64,000 nucleotides of DNA from Methylobacterium sp. 2A (GTDB taxonomy: Bacteria; Pseudomonadota; Alphaproteobacteria; Rhizobiales; Beijerinckiaceae): positions 62,001-126,000 of the forward strand of contig NZ_VUOK01000029.1 in NCBI RefSeq assembly GCF_009806555.1. Direction: 5' to 3'. Within the stretch, counting starts at the first letter, position 1; each line of letters starts with the position of its first letter. The notes beneath the pieces were generated by a model, which worked only from the letters and a program-made list of their open reading frames with translations, searched no databases and had not been told where the DNA came from. A program made the translations under genes and the position numbers. Positions 16,312 to 25,752 of this stretch are shown one piece after another.

Positions 16312-18486
16312 ATGCCGGGGCGTCATGCCCGCGTCCGGAGACCGCGCTTGCCCGCCCCGAGTCCGACAGCAGCCCGTCCCCCCGCATCGCCGCCCGCGCG
16401 CGACCGGCGCCGCCGGAACGCCGCCGGCCGGGGCAGCCTGAACCGCCCCGGCGCCGACCTGCGACGGCTGCCGACCGGCCTCGACCTGCGGAACATCCGC
16501 CTCGTGGAGGGCGTACGCGCCGCCTTCGCGTTCGGCGTCGTCATCCTGATCAACATCTGGCTGCAATGGCCGCCGTTGCTGACCATGGCGCTCGCCGCCA
16601 ACCTCGCCTGCTTCTGCGACACGGGCGGGCCGATGCGGGCGCGCCTGCGGGTACTCAGCGCCTTCTCGATCCTCGGCGGCCTGCTCTGGGCCGGGCTCGG
16701 CCTGATTCAGCCCCTGGGCCTGGCCGTCGTCGTCCCGGCGGCCTGCGCGCTGATCTTCGCCTGCTCGTATGCCCGCGTCTGGAGCGTGCAGGCGCAGGCG
16801 GCCGGCAACGTGCTGGTGGTGGTTTTGTGCATCGCCCTCGACCGGCCGCTCACCCTGGCGCAGGCGGCCACCACCGTGGTGATGTTCGCGGCCGGCGGCC
16901 TCTGGGCGACGTTCCTGGCCCTGGTGATCTGGCGGCTGCACCCCTACCGGCCGGCCCATCGGGCGGTGGCGGAGGTCTGGCGCGACCTCGCGCGGCTCTG
17001 CGGCGATCTCGAACGGCTCGTCGCCCTGCCGGAGCCCGACACCGCGGCCTTCGACGGCCACGCGCGCGGCCACCGGCGCGGCGTGCGGACGAGCATCGAG
17101 ACCGCGCGGACCATGATCCTCGACCTCGTCCGCTCCCGGGAGCGCGTCTCGGACCGGACCGCCCAGGCGCTGCTGCGCCTGGAGAGCGCCGAGCAGATCT
17201 TTTCGGCCTTGATCGCGGTCGGCGAGCTGATCGACAGCCGCCCGGATGCCCGCCGCCGTGCTCTCGCAAAGATCTTCCTGCGCCGCCTGCGCCCCCTGCT
17301 GGTGACCATCGCCCGGGCGATCCGCGACGATGTCGATCTCGATCTCGGCCGCCTGGAGCATTCCATCGCCCGGACCGCCGAAGGTCTCGCGGAGGATCCG
17401 ACCCTGGCGCGGCTCGCCGAGCGGATCGTCGGGCGGGTGCGGATCGGCGCCAAGCTCTCGACCCCGGAGGGCTACCGCCCCGGCGGCACGTTCACGGAGG
17501 GCGGCCGCCTGGACCGCTGGACCCGCTACGTCGAACCGCTGCGGCAGAACTTCACCTTCGCGTCACCGAACCTGCGCCACGCGCTCCGGGCGAGCACGGT
17601 GGCGGCTCCGGCGCTGGCCGCGACGCTGACCTATGCGGGCGCCTTCACGCATTGGCTGGTGATGACCGTGGTGCTGACCATGCAGCCCTTCTACGCGGCG
17701 ACGTGGCAGCGGGCGCTGGAGCGGATCGGCGGCACGGTGCTGGGCGGCCTCGTGGGTGCGGTGCTGGCCTACTACGCCACGACCCCGCTCGCCGAGGCCG
17801 GGATGATCCTCGTGCTGTCGATCGTCGGCTTCGCGGCCCGGCAGATCTCCTACGGCTTCTTCATCGCCTGCCTGACGCCCCTCGTGGTGCTGCTGGTGGA
17901 GCTCCTGGAGCCCGGCCACAGCTCCTGGGAGATCGTCGCCATGCGGGGCGGCTTCACGGTGCTGGGCGGCGTGATCGCGGTGGCGAGCTGCCTCGTGCTC
18001 TGGCCGATCTGGGAGCCCGATCAGGTCCGTCAGGAATTGCGCCGGGTCCTCAAGACCCACGCCGCCTACGCCGAGGCCGTGCTGGGTGTCGCCGCCGGGC
18101 CGGATCGGGAGGCCGCAATCCCGGGTCGGGCCCGGGCGGGCGGCCTTGCCCTCAACGACCTGGAGGCGGCCCTGTCGCGGGCCCTGCAGCAGCCCCGGGC
18201 CGGCCGCCATCCGGAGGTCGAATCCGCCCTGGTGGCCGACGCGACCCTGCGCCGGATCAGCGCCCGGCTCACCGTGCTGCGGCACGCCCCCGAAGCCGTG
18301 GACCCGGAGGCCGAGGCGTGGCGGGCCTGGATCGTCGCGGCCCTGGCGGCTCTGGGTGCGGACCGGCCGCTGCCGGAGCGGCCCGCCCTCGGCCGGGGGC
18401 AATCGCTCACCCGGCTCGTGAGCCAGGTGGATCTCCTGGTCGGGACCCTGCGGCCGAGGGAGATCCGCGCGGGGGCGCCAACCTGA
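16312..18486 (+). CDS. FUSC-family inner-membrane protein (aromatic acid exporter type)
   Basis: About 724 residues in the FUSC/YccS/AaeB family of efflux-type membrane proteins. Two hydrophobic blocks of several helices (around residues 60-200 and 430-590) flank a large cytoplasmic domain rich in Arg and Glu; a C-terminal soluble domain follows. FUSC members export aromatic acids or similar compounds; the substrate here is unknown. The frame is open further upstream; I chose the ATG at 16312, but a later start nearer DLRNIRLVEG is possible because the first 40 residues are Pro/Arg-rich. It runs away from the TonB receptor and ends before a family A repeat. Confidence 0.75.
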   Translation: MPGRHARVRRPRLPAPSPTAARPPASPPARDRRRRNAAGRGSLNRPGADLRRLPTGLDLRNIRLVEGVRAAFAFGVVILINIWLQWPPLLTMALAANLACFCDTGGPMRARLRVLSAFSILGGLLWAGLGLIQPLGLAVVVPAACALIFACSYARVWSVQAQAAGNVLVVVLCIALDRPLTLAQAATTVVMFAAGGLWATFLALVIWRLHPYRPAHRAVAEVWRDLARLCGDLERLVALPEPDTAAFDGHARGHRRGVRTSIETARTMILDLVRSRERVSDRTAQALLRLESAEQIFSALIAVGELIDSRPDARRRALAKIFLRRLRPLLVTIARAIRDDVDLDLGRLEHSIARTAEGLAEDPTLARLAERIVGRVRIGAKLSTPEGYRPGGTFTEGGRLDRWTRYVEPLRQNFTFASPNLRHALRASTVAAPALAATLTYAGAFTHWLVMTVVLTMQPFYAATWQRALERIGGTVLGGLVGAVLAYYATTPLAEAGMILVLSIVGFAARQISYGFFIACLTPLVVLLVELLEPGHSSWEIVAMRGGFTVLGGVIAVASCLVLWPIWEPDQVRQELRRVLKTHAAYAEAVLGVAAGPDREAAIPGRARAGGLALNDLEAALSRALQQPRAGRHPEVESALVADATLRRISARLTVLRHAPEAVDPEAEAWRAWIVAALAALGADRPLPERPALGRGQSLTRLVSQVDLLVGTLRPREIRAGAPT

Positions 18487-18502
18487 CACGGCCCCCCGTT
18501 CT

Positions 18503-18608
18503 GGTTTCGAAAGGTCGAGACCTTTCGCGGGTCCAGGGCAGAGCCCTGGTCATCATCTCAGGGCTCTGCCCCGAGACCCCGCCAAAGGGATGATCCCTTT
18601 GGAAACCC
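18503..18608. repeat. Multi-hairpin palindromic repeat, family A, copy 3
   Basis: Series of inverted repeats: GAAAGGTCGAGACCTTTC, CCAGGGCAGAGCCCTGG, AGGGCTCTGCCCC, CCAAAGGGATGATCCCTTTGG. It lies between the convergent FUSC gene and a small secreted-protein gene and may act as a bidirectional terminator. Confidence 0.85.
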
Positions 18609-18623
18609 GGATCCTGGGTCGCC

Positions 18624-18854
18624 TCAGTACCGCGGCAGGGCGTTCGCCGGACCGCCGGCATGCGGGCCGGCGTAGCGGTAGGCGAGCGGCCGGCCGTAGG
18701 CGGCGGGGGCCTGCGACGCCACCGTGGCGTTGCCGATCCAGCCCGAATAGGCCGAGGCGGGATAGGGCGAGTGCTTCGAGTCCAGGCCCTGCGCGAGGGC
18801 CGGCGTGGCAACCGCGGCGACCAGGGCGGCGGCGGCGAGCATGCGGATCGTCAT
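18624..18854 (-). CDS. Small secreted protein of unknown function
   Basis: A 76-residue protein with a typical signal peptide (MTIRMLAAAALVAAVATPALAQG, cleavage after ALA). The short mature part is rich in Ala, Tyr, Pro and Ser (SAYSGWIGNATVASQ) and ends in PRY. No family recognised. It is monocistronic. Its size, signal peptide and Gly/Tyr-rich tail resemble the other small exported protein at 1968-2240, though the mature sequences are not obviously related. Confidence 0.65.
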   Translation of the reverse strand: MTIRMLAAAALVAAVATPALAQGLDSKHSPYPASAYSGWIGNATVASQAPAAYGRPLAYRYAGPHAGGPANALPRY

Positions 18855-19125
18855 GATGATCTCCGAACGTTTTCGGTTGACTTCAGCGGGACGTCATCCG
18901 GTCAATCGTGTCGGGTGAGGAAGATCGTCGCCATCATGAACGGATGGGCGGTCTTGATCGCTCGGCTTTTCTTGGCCGTTGGTGACCTCTCAACGGGAAT
19001 ACTCTGCCTCGGGTTCGAATGCTGCGGTGCGCTGGCGCACGGGGCTGGTGCGCCGACCGGGGGTGCGGTCTGCGCGGAAGCGTGCCACAGACCGCGCCGA
19101 CCTGATTCTACTGAAAGCCCGCGCT

Positions 19126-19734
19126 ATGAAGTTGATCGTCGGCCTCGGCAATCCGGGCGCGCGCTACGCGGGCAACCGGCACAATATCGGCTTCCTGGCC
19201 ATCGACGCGATCGCCCGCCAGCACCGGGCGAGCCCGTTCCGCCATCGCTTCCAGGGCGAGGCCGCCGAGGTGGTTCTCGGCACCGAGCGGGCGATCCTGC
19301 TGAAGCCTTCGACCTTCATGAACGAGTCGGGCCGTTCGGTCTCGGAGGCGCAGCGCTTCTACAAGATCCCACTGGCCGACGTGATCGTGCTCCATGACGA
19401 GCTCGACCTCGCCCCCGCCAAGCTCCGGGTGAAGCTCGGTGGCGGCAATGCCGGCCATAACGGGCTGCGCTCGATCACGGCGCAATGCGGCAACGACTAT
19501 CGCCGGGTACGGCTCGGCATCGGCCATCCCGGCGACAAGGCACTGGTGCATTCGTACGTGCTCAACGATTTCGGCAAGGCCGAGCAGCCCTGGGTCGAGG
19601 ATCTCTGCCGGGCGGTCGCCGACCACGCCGCGCTTCTGGCGGCCGGCGAGGATGCGAGCTTCCAGAACAAGGTCCACCTCGCCATGGCGGGCCGCGGCTG
19701 GGACGAGGTGAAGACGCTGGGCGCGAAAAATTGA
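19126..19734 (+). CDS. pth: Peptidyl-tRNA hydrolase
   Basis: Releases tRNA from peptidyl-tRNA that has dropped off the ribosome. The 202 residues carry the family N terminus [11 protein letters not shown], the catalytic His in [11 protein letters not shown] (His20), [18 protein letters not shown] and [12 protein letters not shown]. The ATG at 19126 is fixed by this N terminus; the frame upstream is unrelated. In many alphaproteobacteria pth is followed directly by ychF. Here a toxin-antitoxin pair sits between them. Confidence 0.96.
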   Translation: MKLIVGLGNPGARYAGNRHNIGFLAIDAIARQHRASPFRHRFQGEAAEVVLGTERAILLKPSTFMNESGRSVSEAQRFYKIPLADVIVLHDELDLAPAKLRVKLGGGNAGHNGLRSITAQCGNDYRRVRLGIGHPGDKALVHSYVLNDFGKAEQPWVEDLCRAVADHAALLAAGEDASFQNKVHLAMAGRGWDEVKTLGAKN

Positions 19735-19779
19735 CACGAAAACACGGGAACACGATATGGATCGGCCTCGGAGGCTGCC

Positions 19780-20013
19780 ATGAAGAACGTCACCGTGACG
19801 ATGAACGAGGCCCTGCTGCAGCGGGCGCGCGTCGCGGCCGCGCGCGACGGCAAGAGCCTGTCGCGCTTCATCGCCGAGGCCGTCGAGCAGCGGGTCGGCC
19901 GGCCGCTGACGCAGCGGGAGGCGATCGAGCGGTTCCTGGCGGGACCGCCCCTCCACGTTCTGGACGAGAACGGCAAGGCTCCGACCCGAGACCAGCTGTA
20001 CGATGACGACTGA
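19780..20013 (+). CDS. Ribbon-helix-helix antitoxin (VapB-like)
   Basis: A 77-residue protein with an N-terminal ribbon-helix-helix DNA-binding fold (KNVTVTMNEALLQRARVAAA, then GKSLSRFIAEAVEQRVG). The C-terminal tail (LHVLDENGKAPTRDQLYDDD) probably wraps the toxin. It overlaps the PIN-domain gene by 11 bases, the usual antitoxin-first arrangement. The product should neutralise the toxin and repress the operon. Assigned from fold and context; it is not one of the classical AbrB-type VapB proteins. Confidence 0.8.
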   Translation: MKNVTVTMNEALLQRARVAAARDGKSLSRFIAEAVEQRVGRPLTQREAIERFLAGPPLHVLDENGKAPTRDQLYDDD

Positions 20014-20452
20014 TCTGGTCTTCGTCGATACGAACGTCTTCCTGTATGCCCGCGATGATCGTTTTCCGGACAAGCAACGGACGGCCACGCACTGGCTGGC
20101 GACGCTCGCGGCCCGCGAGGCCCTCGTCGTGAGTCCGCAGGTGATCGGCGAGATCCACAATGCGGTCCTGCGCGGGAAGGTCGCCGTCGACAGCGCGGAG
20201 ATGCGGCGCATGACACTGGAACTGCAACCCTTCTCCCAGGGTGCGACCGATCTCGAACTCATCACGCGGGCCTGGTCGATCCGGACCGAGACGACCTTCC
20301 AGTGGTGGGATTGCATCATTCTCGCCGCTGCGATGCGCGCCGGATGCCGCTATCTCCTCTCGGAGGATTACCAGCACGACCGCACGGTCCGCGGCACCAC
20401 CATCCTCAACCCCTTCATGGTCGGCCCCGAGGCCGTCGTGACCGAACACTAG
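20003..20452 (+). CDS. PIN-domain ribonuclease toxin (VapC-like)
   Basis: A 149-residue PIN-domain protein, expected to cleave RNA such as tRNA or rRNA when freed from its antitoxin. The acidic metal-binding residues are visible: Asp in FVDTNVFLYA, Glu in IGEIHNAV, Asp in FQWWDCIILAAA and acids in LLSEDYQHD. All four positions are present, so it looks active. It overlaps the antitoxin gene by 11 bases and ends 9 bases before ychF, so the module is wedged tightly between two housekeeping genes. Confidence 0.88.
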   Translation: MTTDLVFVDTNVFLYARDDRFPDKQRTATHWLATLAAREALVVSPQVIGEIHNAVLRGKVAVDSAEMRRMTLELQPFSQGATDLELITRAWSIRTETTFQWWDCIILAAAMRAGCRYLLSEDYQHDRTVRGTTILNPFMVGPEAVVTEH

Positions 20453-20461
20453 GACCGATCC

Positions 20462-21559
20462 ATGGGCTTCAAATGCGGCATCGTCGGCCTGCCGAACGTC
20501 GGCAAGTCGACCCTCTTCAACGCGCTGACGCAGACGGCGGCGGCCCAGGCGGCCAATTACCCGTTCTGCACCATCGAGCCGAATGTCGGCGAGGTGGCGG
20601 TGCCCGATCCCCGGCTCGACGACCTCGTCCGCATCGCGGGCTCGAAGGAAAAGATCCCGACCCGGCTGACCTTCGTGGACATCGCCGGCCTCGTGCGCGG
20701 CGCCTCGAAGGGTGAGGGCCTGGGCAACCAGTTCCTGGCCAATATCCGCGAGGTCGACGCCATCGCCCACGTGGTCCGCTGCTTCACGGACGGCGACGTC
20801 ACCCACGTGGAGGGCAAGGTCGATCCGGCCGCCGACATCGAGACCATCGAGACCGAGCTGATGCTCGCCGACCTCGACAGCCTGGAGCGCCGGGCCGTGG
20901 CCCTGGAGAAGAAGGCCAAGGGTTCCGACAAGGAGGCCAAGGAGAGCCTCGACCTCGTCAACCGCGCCCTGCCCCTCCTGCGCGAGGGCAAGCCCGCGCG
21001 GCTGGTGGAGCGCAAGCCCGACGAGGAGAAGCTGTTCCAGTCGCTCGGCCTGATGACGGCCAAGCCCGTCCTCTACGTCTGCAACGTCGACGAGGGCGAC
21101 GCCGACAAGGGCAACAGCTATTCGGACGCGGTCTTCGCCCGCGCCAGGGCCGAGGGCGCCGTGGCAGTCGTGGTCTCGGCCAAGATCGAGAGCGAGATCG
21201 CCGTGATGCCGGAGGCCGACCAGGCCGAGTTCCTGGAGGCGGTGGGGCTCGCCGAGCCCGGCCTCAACCGGGTGATCCGCGCCGGCTACGATCTCCTCGG
21301 CCTCGTGACCTACTTCACGGTCGGCCCCAAGGAGGCCCGGGCCTGGACGATCACCAAGGGCACCCGCGCGCCGGGCGCCGCCGGGGTGATCCACTCGGAT
21401 TTCGAGAAGGGCTTCATCCGGGCCGAGACCATCGCGTTCAAGGACTACACGACGCTGAACGGCGAGGCCGGTGCCCGGGACGCCGGCAAGCTGCGGCTGG
21501 AAGGCAAGGAGTACGTGGTGCAGGACGGCGACGTGCTGCATTTCCGCTTCGCCAACTGA
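20462..21559 (+). CDS. ychF: Ribosome-binding ATPase YchF
   Basis: A 365-residue Obg-family P-loop protein that hydrolyses ATP and binds ribosomes. The G1 motif is GLPNVGKST, G3 is FVDIAGLVRGASKGEGLGN, a coiled-coil insertion follows (ELMLADLDSLERRAVALEKK), and the C-terminal TGS domain holds GAAGVIHSDFEKGFIRAE. Full family length. It starts 9 bases after the PIN toxin stop, so it may be co-transcribed with the toxin-antitoxin module. Confidence 0.96.
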   Translation: MGFKCGIVGLPNVGKSTLFNALTQTAAAQAANYPFCTIEPNVGEVAVPDPRLDDLVRIAGSKEKIPTRLTFVDIAGLVRGASKGEGLGNQFLANIREVDAIAHVVRCFTDGDVTHVEGKVDPAADIETIETELMLADLDSLERRAVALEKKAKGSDKEAKESLDLVNRALPLLREGKPARLVERKPDEEKLFQSLGLMTAKPVLYVCNVDEGDADKGNSYSDAVFARARAEGAVAVVVSAKIESEIAVMPEADQAEFLEAVGLAEPGLNRVIRAGYDLLGLVTYFTVGPKEARAWTITKGTRAPGAAGVIHSDFEKGFIRAETIAFKDYTTLNGEAGARDAGKLRLEGKEYVVQDGDVLHFRFAN

Positions 21560-21580
21560 TCCTCCCCGGACGCACCCGCC

Positions 21581-22570
21581 ATGCCCGATCCCGCCTTCGA
21601 AGATTTCTCCGTCGGCGACGTGATCGTCGGCGAGCCGCTGACGGTCACCCGCGACGCCATCGTGAGCTACGCGAAGCACTTCGATTTCCAGCCGTTCCAC
21701 CTCGATGAGGCGGCGGCGGAAGGAACCTTCGCGGGCCGGCTGATCGGCTCGGGCTGGCACACGGCCGCGCTCGGCATGCGGCTGCTCCAGCGGGGGCCGT
21801 TCCGGGGCGGCTCGTCCCTCGGCGCGCCGGGGATCGACGAGTTGCGCTGGCTCGGGCCGGTGCTGCCGGACGATACCCTGACGCTGACCTTCCGGGTCCT
21901 CGGGATCCGGGACTCGGCCTCGAAGCCGGGGCTCGGCTTCGTGACCGCGGAGGTCGCCCTCGGCAACCAGCGGGGCGAGACGGTGCTGACCCAGCGCTTC
22001 ACCGTGATGCTGGCCCGGCGCGGCACCGATCCCCTGCCGCCGCGGCCCGTCGCGATCGGCGAGCCCGGCCCCGTGACGGAACCGGAGGATGCCGAGATCC
22101 TGCCCTTCCTGCGCGAGGCCGAGATCGGCTCGACCCGCGACCTCGGCCCCTACCCGTTCAGCGCCGAGGCGATCATCGCGTTCGCCCGCGCCTACGACCC
22201 GCAGGCCTTCCACATCGACCCCGAGGCGGCCAAGCGCAGCCATTTCGGCGGGCTGTGCGCCTCGGGCTGGCACACGGCCGCCGCCTACATGAACCGGCTG
22301 CTCACCACCCGCGCCCGCGACGCCGCCTACACGGCCGCCCGCGGCCCCGTGCCCGAGGCTGGCCCCTCCCCCGGCTTCAAGAACCTGCGCTGGCTGAAGC
22401 CCGTCTACGCGGGCGACACGATACGGTTCAGCGCCAAGCTCACCGACAAGCGCGCCTCGGCCTCGCGGCCCGGCTGGGGGCTGGCCTTCGCCCGCAACAC
22501 GGGAGTGAACCAGCGCGGCGAGCCGGTCTTCGCCTTCGACAGCGCCGTGTTCCACCGCTGGGAGCCTTGA
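21581..22570 (+). CDS. Tandem MaoC-like (hotdog) hydratase
   Basis: 329 residues containing two MaoC/R-hydratase-type hotdog domains (about 5-150 and 175-320). The two halves repeat the same signatures: VSYAKHFDFQPFHLDEAAA with GSGWHTAALGMRL, and IAFARAYDPQAFHIDPEAA with ASGWHTAAAYMNRL. Such proteins hydrate enoyl-CoA or similar thioesters. Both halves keep the Asp/His pair (DFQPFH, DPQAFH), so both could be catalytic. It follows ychF by 21 bases. Substrate unknown; a polyhydroxyalkanoate or fatty-acid link is possible but not shown. Confidence 0.85.
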   Translation: MPDPAFEDFSVGDVIVGEPLTVTRDAIVSYAKHFDFQPFHLDEAAAEGTFAGRLIGSGWHTAALGMRLLQRGPFRGGSSLGAPGIDELRWLGPVLPDDTLTLTFRVLGIRDSASKPGLGFVTAEVALGNQRGETVLTQRFTVMLARRGTDPLPPRPVAIGEPGPVTEPEDAEILPFLREAEIGSTRDLGPYPFSAEAIIAFARAYDPQAFHIDPEAAKRSHFGGLCASGWHTAAAYMNRLLTTRARDAAYTAARGPVPEAGPSPGFKNLRWLKPVYAGDTIRFSAKLTDKRASASRPGWGLAFARNTGVNQRGEPVFAFDSAVFHRWEP

Positions 22571-22706
22571 GCGCAGCAGTACCGTGATGGCGAAGCCGGC
22601 CGGATGTCCAGAATCCGGTTCCTGATATTTTTATACCCTCGGTATCGACGGTCGATGCCCGGCGGGATATCAGGACGGTCTCGGTTGAACCATCACGCCG
22701 GTCGGC

Positions 22707-23549
22707 GTGCCAGAGGTGCGCATGCTGCTGTCGTCAAGAAGGCAAGTCGTATTCGTCGGAAACTGCAATGCCTCTGACTTGGCTTCTTTCTTTTCGCAGA
22801 TCGATGAGCTGAAAGAAGAATTCGAGTTTCATTCTCTCGCCCTGCACGCGACCCCGACCCCATCTCCCGCGTTGCAGGCGATCGTCGATCGGGCGCATGC
22901 CGTCTTCATCCAGGGCATCGCGGAAGCCGAGCGGTACGAGCGGGACTCGGTTCCGCCGGGCGTCGCGCGCTTCGGGTATCCAAACCTGCTCCGGCGCACC
23001 TTCTGGCCGTTCGACGGCCTGATCTACGGCCGGGACCCGCGCGCGGAGGCCGATGCCGCCGCGAGCGGTCCGGTGCGCTTCGCCGACGGCCTGCTGGCCC
23101 GGCTGCGCGGCGACATCCCGGATCCCGAACAGCGGTTCGTCGCCTACCGGGACCTCGCGGTGCCGGGCCTCGCCAAGAACTTCGCCCGCCTCCTCGAGAT
23201 GGAGGACGAGACCCTCGCGGCGGTCGATTCGACCTACCGCTGCGATCTCGGGGCCTTCGTCCGCGACAATGCCCGGACGCAGCAGCTCTTCCACTGGCTC
23301 GGCCATCCGAGCGGCCTGCTCTACCGGGAGCTGATGGCCTATTGCTGCGGCAAGCTCGGCATCGCCCCCGCGCTGCCGGACCCGTCCGCCCTCGACAATT
23401 GGGGGACGATGCAGGTGCCGGTGCATCCGGCGGTCGCCGAACGGCTCGAACTGGATTGGGCGCAGCCCGGCCGGATCTACCACTACGCCCCGATGGGCCA
23501 CGTCACCTGGGAGGACTACACGCGGATGTACATCCGGCATCTCGGCTGA
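22707..23549 (+). CDS. WcbI-like polysaccharide biosynthesis putative acyltransferase
   Basis: About 280 residues with the N-terminal FVGNCNASDLASFF signature of the WcbI family, known from a Burkholderia capsule locus and proposed to acylate polysaccharide. Later segments (HWLGHPSGLLYRELMAYCC) also fit. A GTG at 22707 and an ATG at 22722 (MLLSSRRQVVF) are both possible starts; the ATG is the safer choice. The upstream DNA (22620-22700) is AT-rich. The FkbH-like and acyl carrier protein genes follow within 20 bases, suggesting transfer of a carrier-bound acyl group to a glycan. No glycosyltransferase is adjacent. Confidence 0.75.
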   Translation: MPEVRMLLSSRRQVVFVGNCNASDLASFFSQIDELKEEFEFHSLALHATPTPSPALQAIVDRAHAVFIQGIAEAERYERDSVPPGVARFGYPNLLRRTFWPFDGLIYGRDPRAEADAAASGPVRFADGLLARLRGDIPDPEQRFVAYRDLAVPGLAKNFARLLEMEDETLAAVDSTYRCDLGAFVRDNARTQQLFHWLGHPSGLLYRELMAYCCGKLGIAPALPDPSALDNWGTMQVPVHPAVAERLELDWAQPGRIYHYAPMGHVTWEDYTRMYIRHLG

Positions 23550-23565
23550 GGCGGAGAGCGGGTCC

Positions 23566-25470
23566 ATGACATCCCCCGGCCTTTCCTGGCTCCCGGCTCC
23601 GCCGGACGACTGGCGCGACCGCCTCGCGGCGGCCCTGGCCGAGCCCGATCCGGCCCGGGCCTGGGCGGGCCTCGCAGCCCTGGCGCGGACCGATCTCGAT
23701 TTCGTGCAGACCAATCGCGTCGATGCCGGGCTGCGCAAGCGCTTCCCCGACCAGCCGCCCCACCTGACCACGAAGCCGGTGCGCCTTGCCGTCCTCGGCT
23801 CGGCGACGCAGAGCCATCTGTTCCCGGCCCTCCGGGTCGCCGCCCTGCGCCGCGGCATCTGGCTGACCCTGCACGAGACCGGCTACGGCCAGTACCTGCA
23901 GGAACTCGAAGCGCCGGGACCGGAGCTTCTCGCCTTCGCGCCCGACACGATCCTGATCGCCCTCGACGCGCACCACCTCACCCAGGGCGCGCGGGATCTG
24001 GCGGACCTGGCTGAGGCCGACGCCGCCCTCGACCGGATGGCGGGGCACCTCGAAGGCCTCTGGACGGCCGCGCAGGCGCGGTTCGGAGCCCGGGTGCTGC
24101 AGCAGACGGTGCTGCCGGTGTTTCCGGCCCTGTTCGGCAGCAACGAGCACCGGATGCCGGGCTCGCGCCACCGTTTCGTGACCCGCCTGAACGCGCGGCT
24201 GCGCGAGCGTGCCGACCCCGCCGGCATCGACCTGATCGCCGTGGACGATGCCGCGGCCCGGCACGGGATCGGCCCGTGGCACAACCCCGTGCTGTGGCAT
24301 CGGGCCAAGCAGGAGATCCCGCCGAATGCGGCGCCCCGCTACGGCGAGCTGGTGGCGCGGGTCGTGGCGGCGCGGCAGGGCCTCACGGCCAAATGCCTCG
24401 TGTTCGATCTCGACAACACCCTCTGGGGCGGGGTGATCGGCGATGACGGCCTCGACGGCATCGTGATCGGCAACGGCGACGCGCAGGGAGAGGCGTTCCT
24501 CGCCGTGCAGCATTTCGGGCTCGATCAGGCCAAGCGCGGCATCCTGCTCGCCGTTTGCTCCAAGAACGATTCCGCGAACGCGCTGGCGCCGTTCGAGCGC
24601 CATCCCGAGATGGCGCTCAAGCGCCAGGACATCGCCTGCTTCGTGGCCAACTGGGACGACAAGGCCACCAACCTCCGGGAGATCGCCCGGCGGCTCAATA
24701 TCGGGCTCGACAGCCTCGTCTTCGTCGACGACAACCCGTTCGAGCGCGACCTCGTCCGGACCGAATTGCCGATGGTCGCCGTGCCGGAGGTGCCGGAGGA
24801 CCCCGCGCTGGTCCCGCATTGCCTCGCGGAGGCCGGCTATTTCGAGGGCGTCGTCCTCACCGCCGACGATCGCGACCGCACCGCGCAGTACCGGCAGAAC
24901 GCCGAGCGGGATGCCGCACTCGCGGGGGCCACCGACCTGGGATCCTATCTCCGGGGCCTGCAGATGGTCCTGGAATGGTCGCGGTTCGACAGCGTGAACC
25001 TCGCGCGGGTCGTCCAGCTGATCAACAAGACCAACCAGTTCAACCTGACGACGCAGCGCACCGACGAGGCCGAGATCCGCGCCGTGATGGCCGACCCGGG
25101 CGCCCTCGGGCTGCACCTCCGGCTCCGGGACCGGTTCGGCGACAACGGCATCATCGCGGTCGTGATCGGCCGCCTGCAGGGGACCGACTGCGTGATCGAC
25201 ACGTGGCTGATGAGCTGCCGCGTGCTGAAGCGGCGGGTCGAGGAGGCGACGCTGGCGGTGCTCGCCGCCGAGGCCGCCCGGATGGGCGCCCGCGCCCTCG
25301 TCGGCACCTACCGGCCGACGCCGAAGAACGGGATGGTGAGCGACCATTACGCCCGCCTCGGCTTCGCGGCGGACGGCACGGCGGCGGACGGCACGACGCG
25401 CTGGCGCCTCGACCTGCCGGCCCCCGAACACCCCGCGCTACCCATGACGATCGTGGAGACCACCCGATGA
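23566..25470 (+). CDS. FkbH-like HAD-IIIC family protein
   Basis: 634 residues. An N-terminal region (about 60-250) resembles the SGNH-like domain that precedes FkbH modules. The HAD core starts near residue 275 with CLVFDLDNTLWGGVIGDDG (nucleophile DxD), followed by CSKND and FVDDNPFERDLV. The C terminus (about 480-634) is GNAT-like. FkbH enzymes take 1,3-bisphosphoglycerate and load glyceryl units on an acyl carrier protein. The adjacent carrier protein gene overlaps its stop by 4 bases, which supports that role here by inference. Other FkbH-like proteins act on different C3 units. Confidence 0.85.
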   Translation: MTSPGLSWLPAPPDDWRDRLAAALAEPDPARAWAGLAALARTDLDFVQTNRVDAGLRKRFPDQPPHLTTKPVRLAVLGSATQSHLFPALRVAALRRGIWLTLHETGYGQYLQELEAPGPELLAFAPDTILIALDAHHLTQGARDLADLAEADAALDRMAGHLEGLWTAAQARFGARVLQQTVLPVFPALFGSNEHRMPGSRHRFVTRLNARLRERADPAGIDLIAVDDAAARHGIGPWHNPVLWHRAKQEIPPNAAPRYGELVARVVAARQGLTAKCLVFDLDNTLWGGVIGDDGLDGIVIGNGDAQGEAFLAVQHFGLDQAKRGILLAVCSKNDSANALAPFERHPEMALKRQDIACFVANWDDKATNLREIARRLNIGLDSLVFVDDNPFERDLVRTELPMVAVPEVPEDPALVPHCLAEAGYFEGVVLTADDRDRTAQYRQNAERDAALAGATDLGSYLRGLQMVLEWSRFDSVNLARVVQLINKTNQFNLTTQRTDEAEIRAVMADPGALGLHLRLRDRFGDNGIIAVVIGRLQGTDCVIDTWLMSCRVLKRRVEEATLAVLAAEAARMGARALVGTYRPTPKNGMVSDHYARLGFAADGTAADGTTRWRLDLPAPEHPALPMTIVETTR

Positions 25471-25739
25471 CGCAGCAAGCCATCTATGCCGGGCTGACGC
25501 AGATCTTCCGGGACGTGCTGGCGGACGATGCGATCGAGCTTCGCCCCGAGACGACGGCCGACGACGTGGAGGGCTGGGATTCGGCGAGCCACATCAACAT
25601 CCTCCTGGCCGCGGAGGAGCTTTTCGGCATCCGGATGTCGAGCGCCGAGATCGAGAAGCTCACGAGCGTCGGCGCCCTCGCCGACCTGATCGCGGCCAAG
25701 TTGCAGGCCAAGGGTCCGGCGAAGAGCGCGCACGCCTGA
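25467..25739 (+). CDS. Acyl carrier protein
   Basis: A 90-residue carrier protein. The phosphopantetheine attachment site is Ser39 in the motif GWDSASH, followed by the helix III region IRMSSAEIEKLTSVGALADLI. Its start overlaps the FkbH-like stop (ATGA), indicating coupled synthesis and a dedicated partnership. It is not the housekeeping AcpP, which carries DSLD at this position. It probably holds a glyceryl or related acyl thioester. Confidence 0.9.
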   Translation: MTQQAIYAGLTQIFRDVLADDAIELRPETTADDVEGWDSASHINILLAAEELFGIRMSSAEIEKLTSVGALADLIAAKLQAKGPAKSAHA

Positions 25740-25752
25740 TGGATCACGTCGT

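Noticed and set aside
18980..19060. tRNA-like GGTTCGAAT sequence upstream of pth
   Set aside because: It resembles a T-arm, but no matching acceptor, D or anticodon arms could be folded around it.
19868..22555. 895-codon minus-strand open frame
   Set aside because: It is antisense to the toxin-antitoxin pair, ychF and the MaoC gene, all with clear family motifs.
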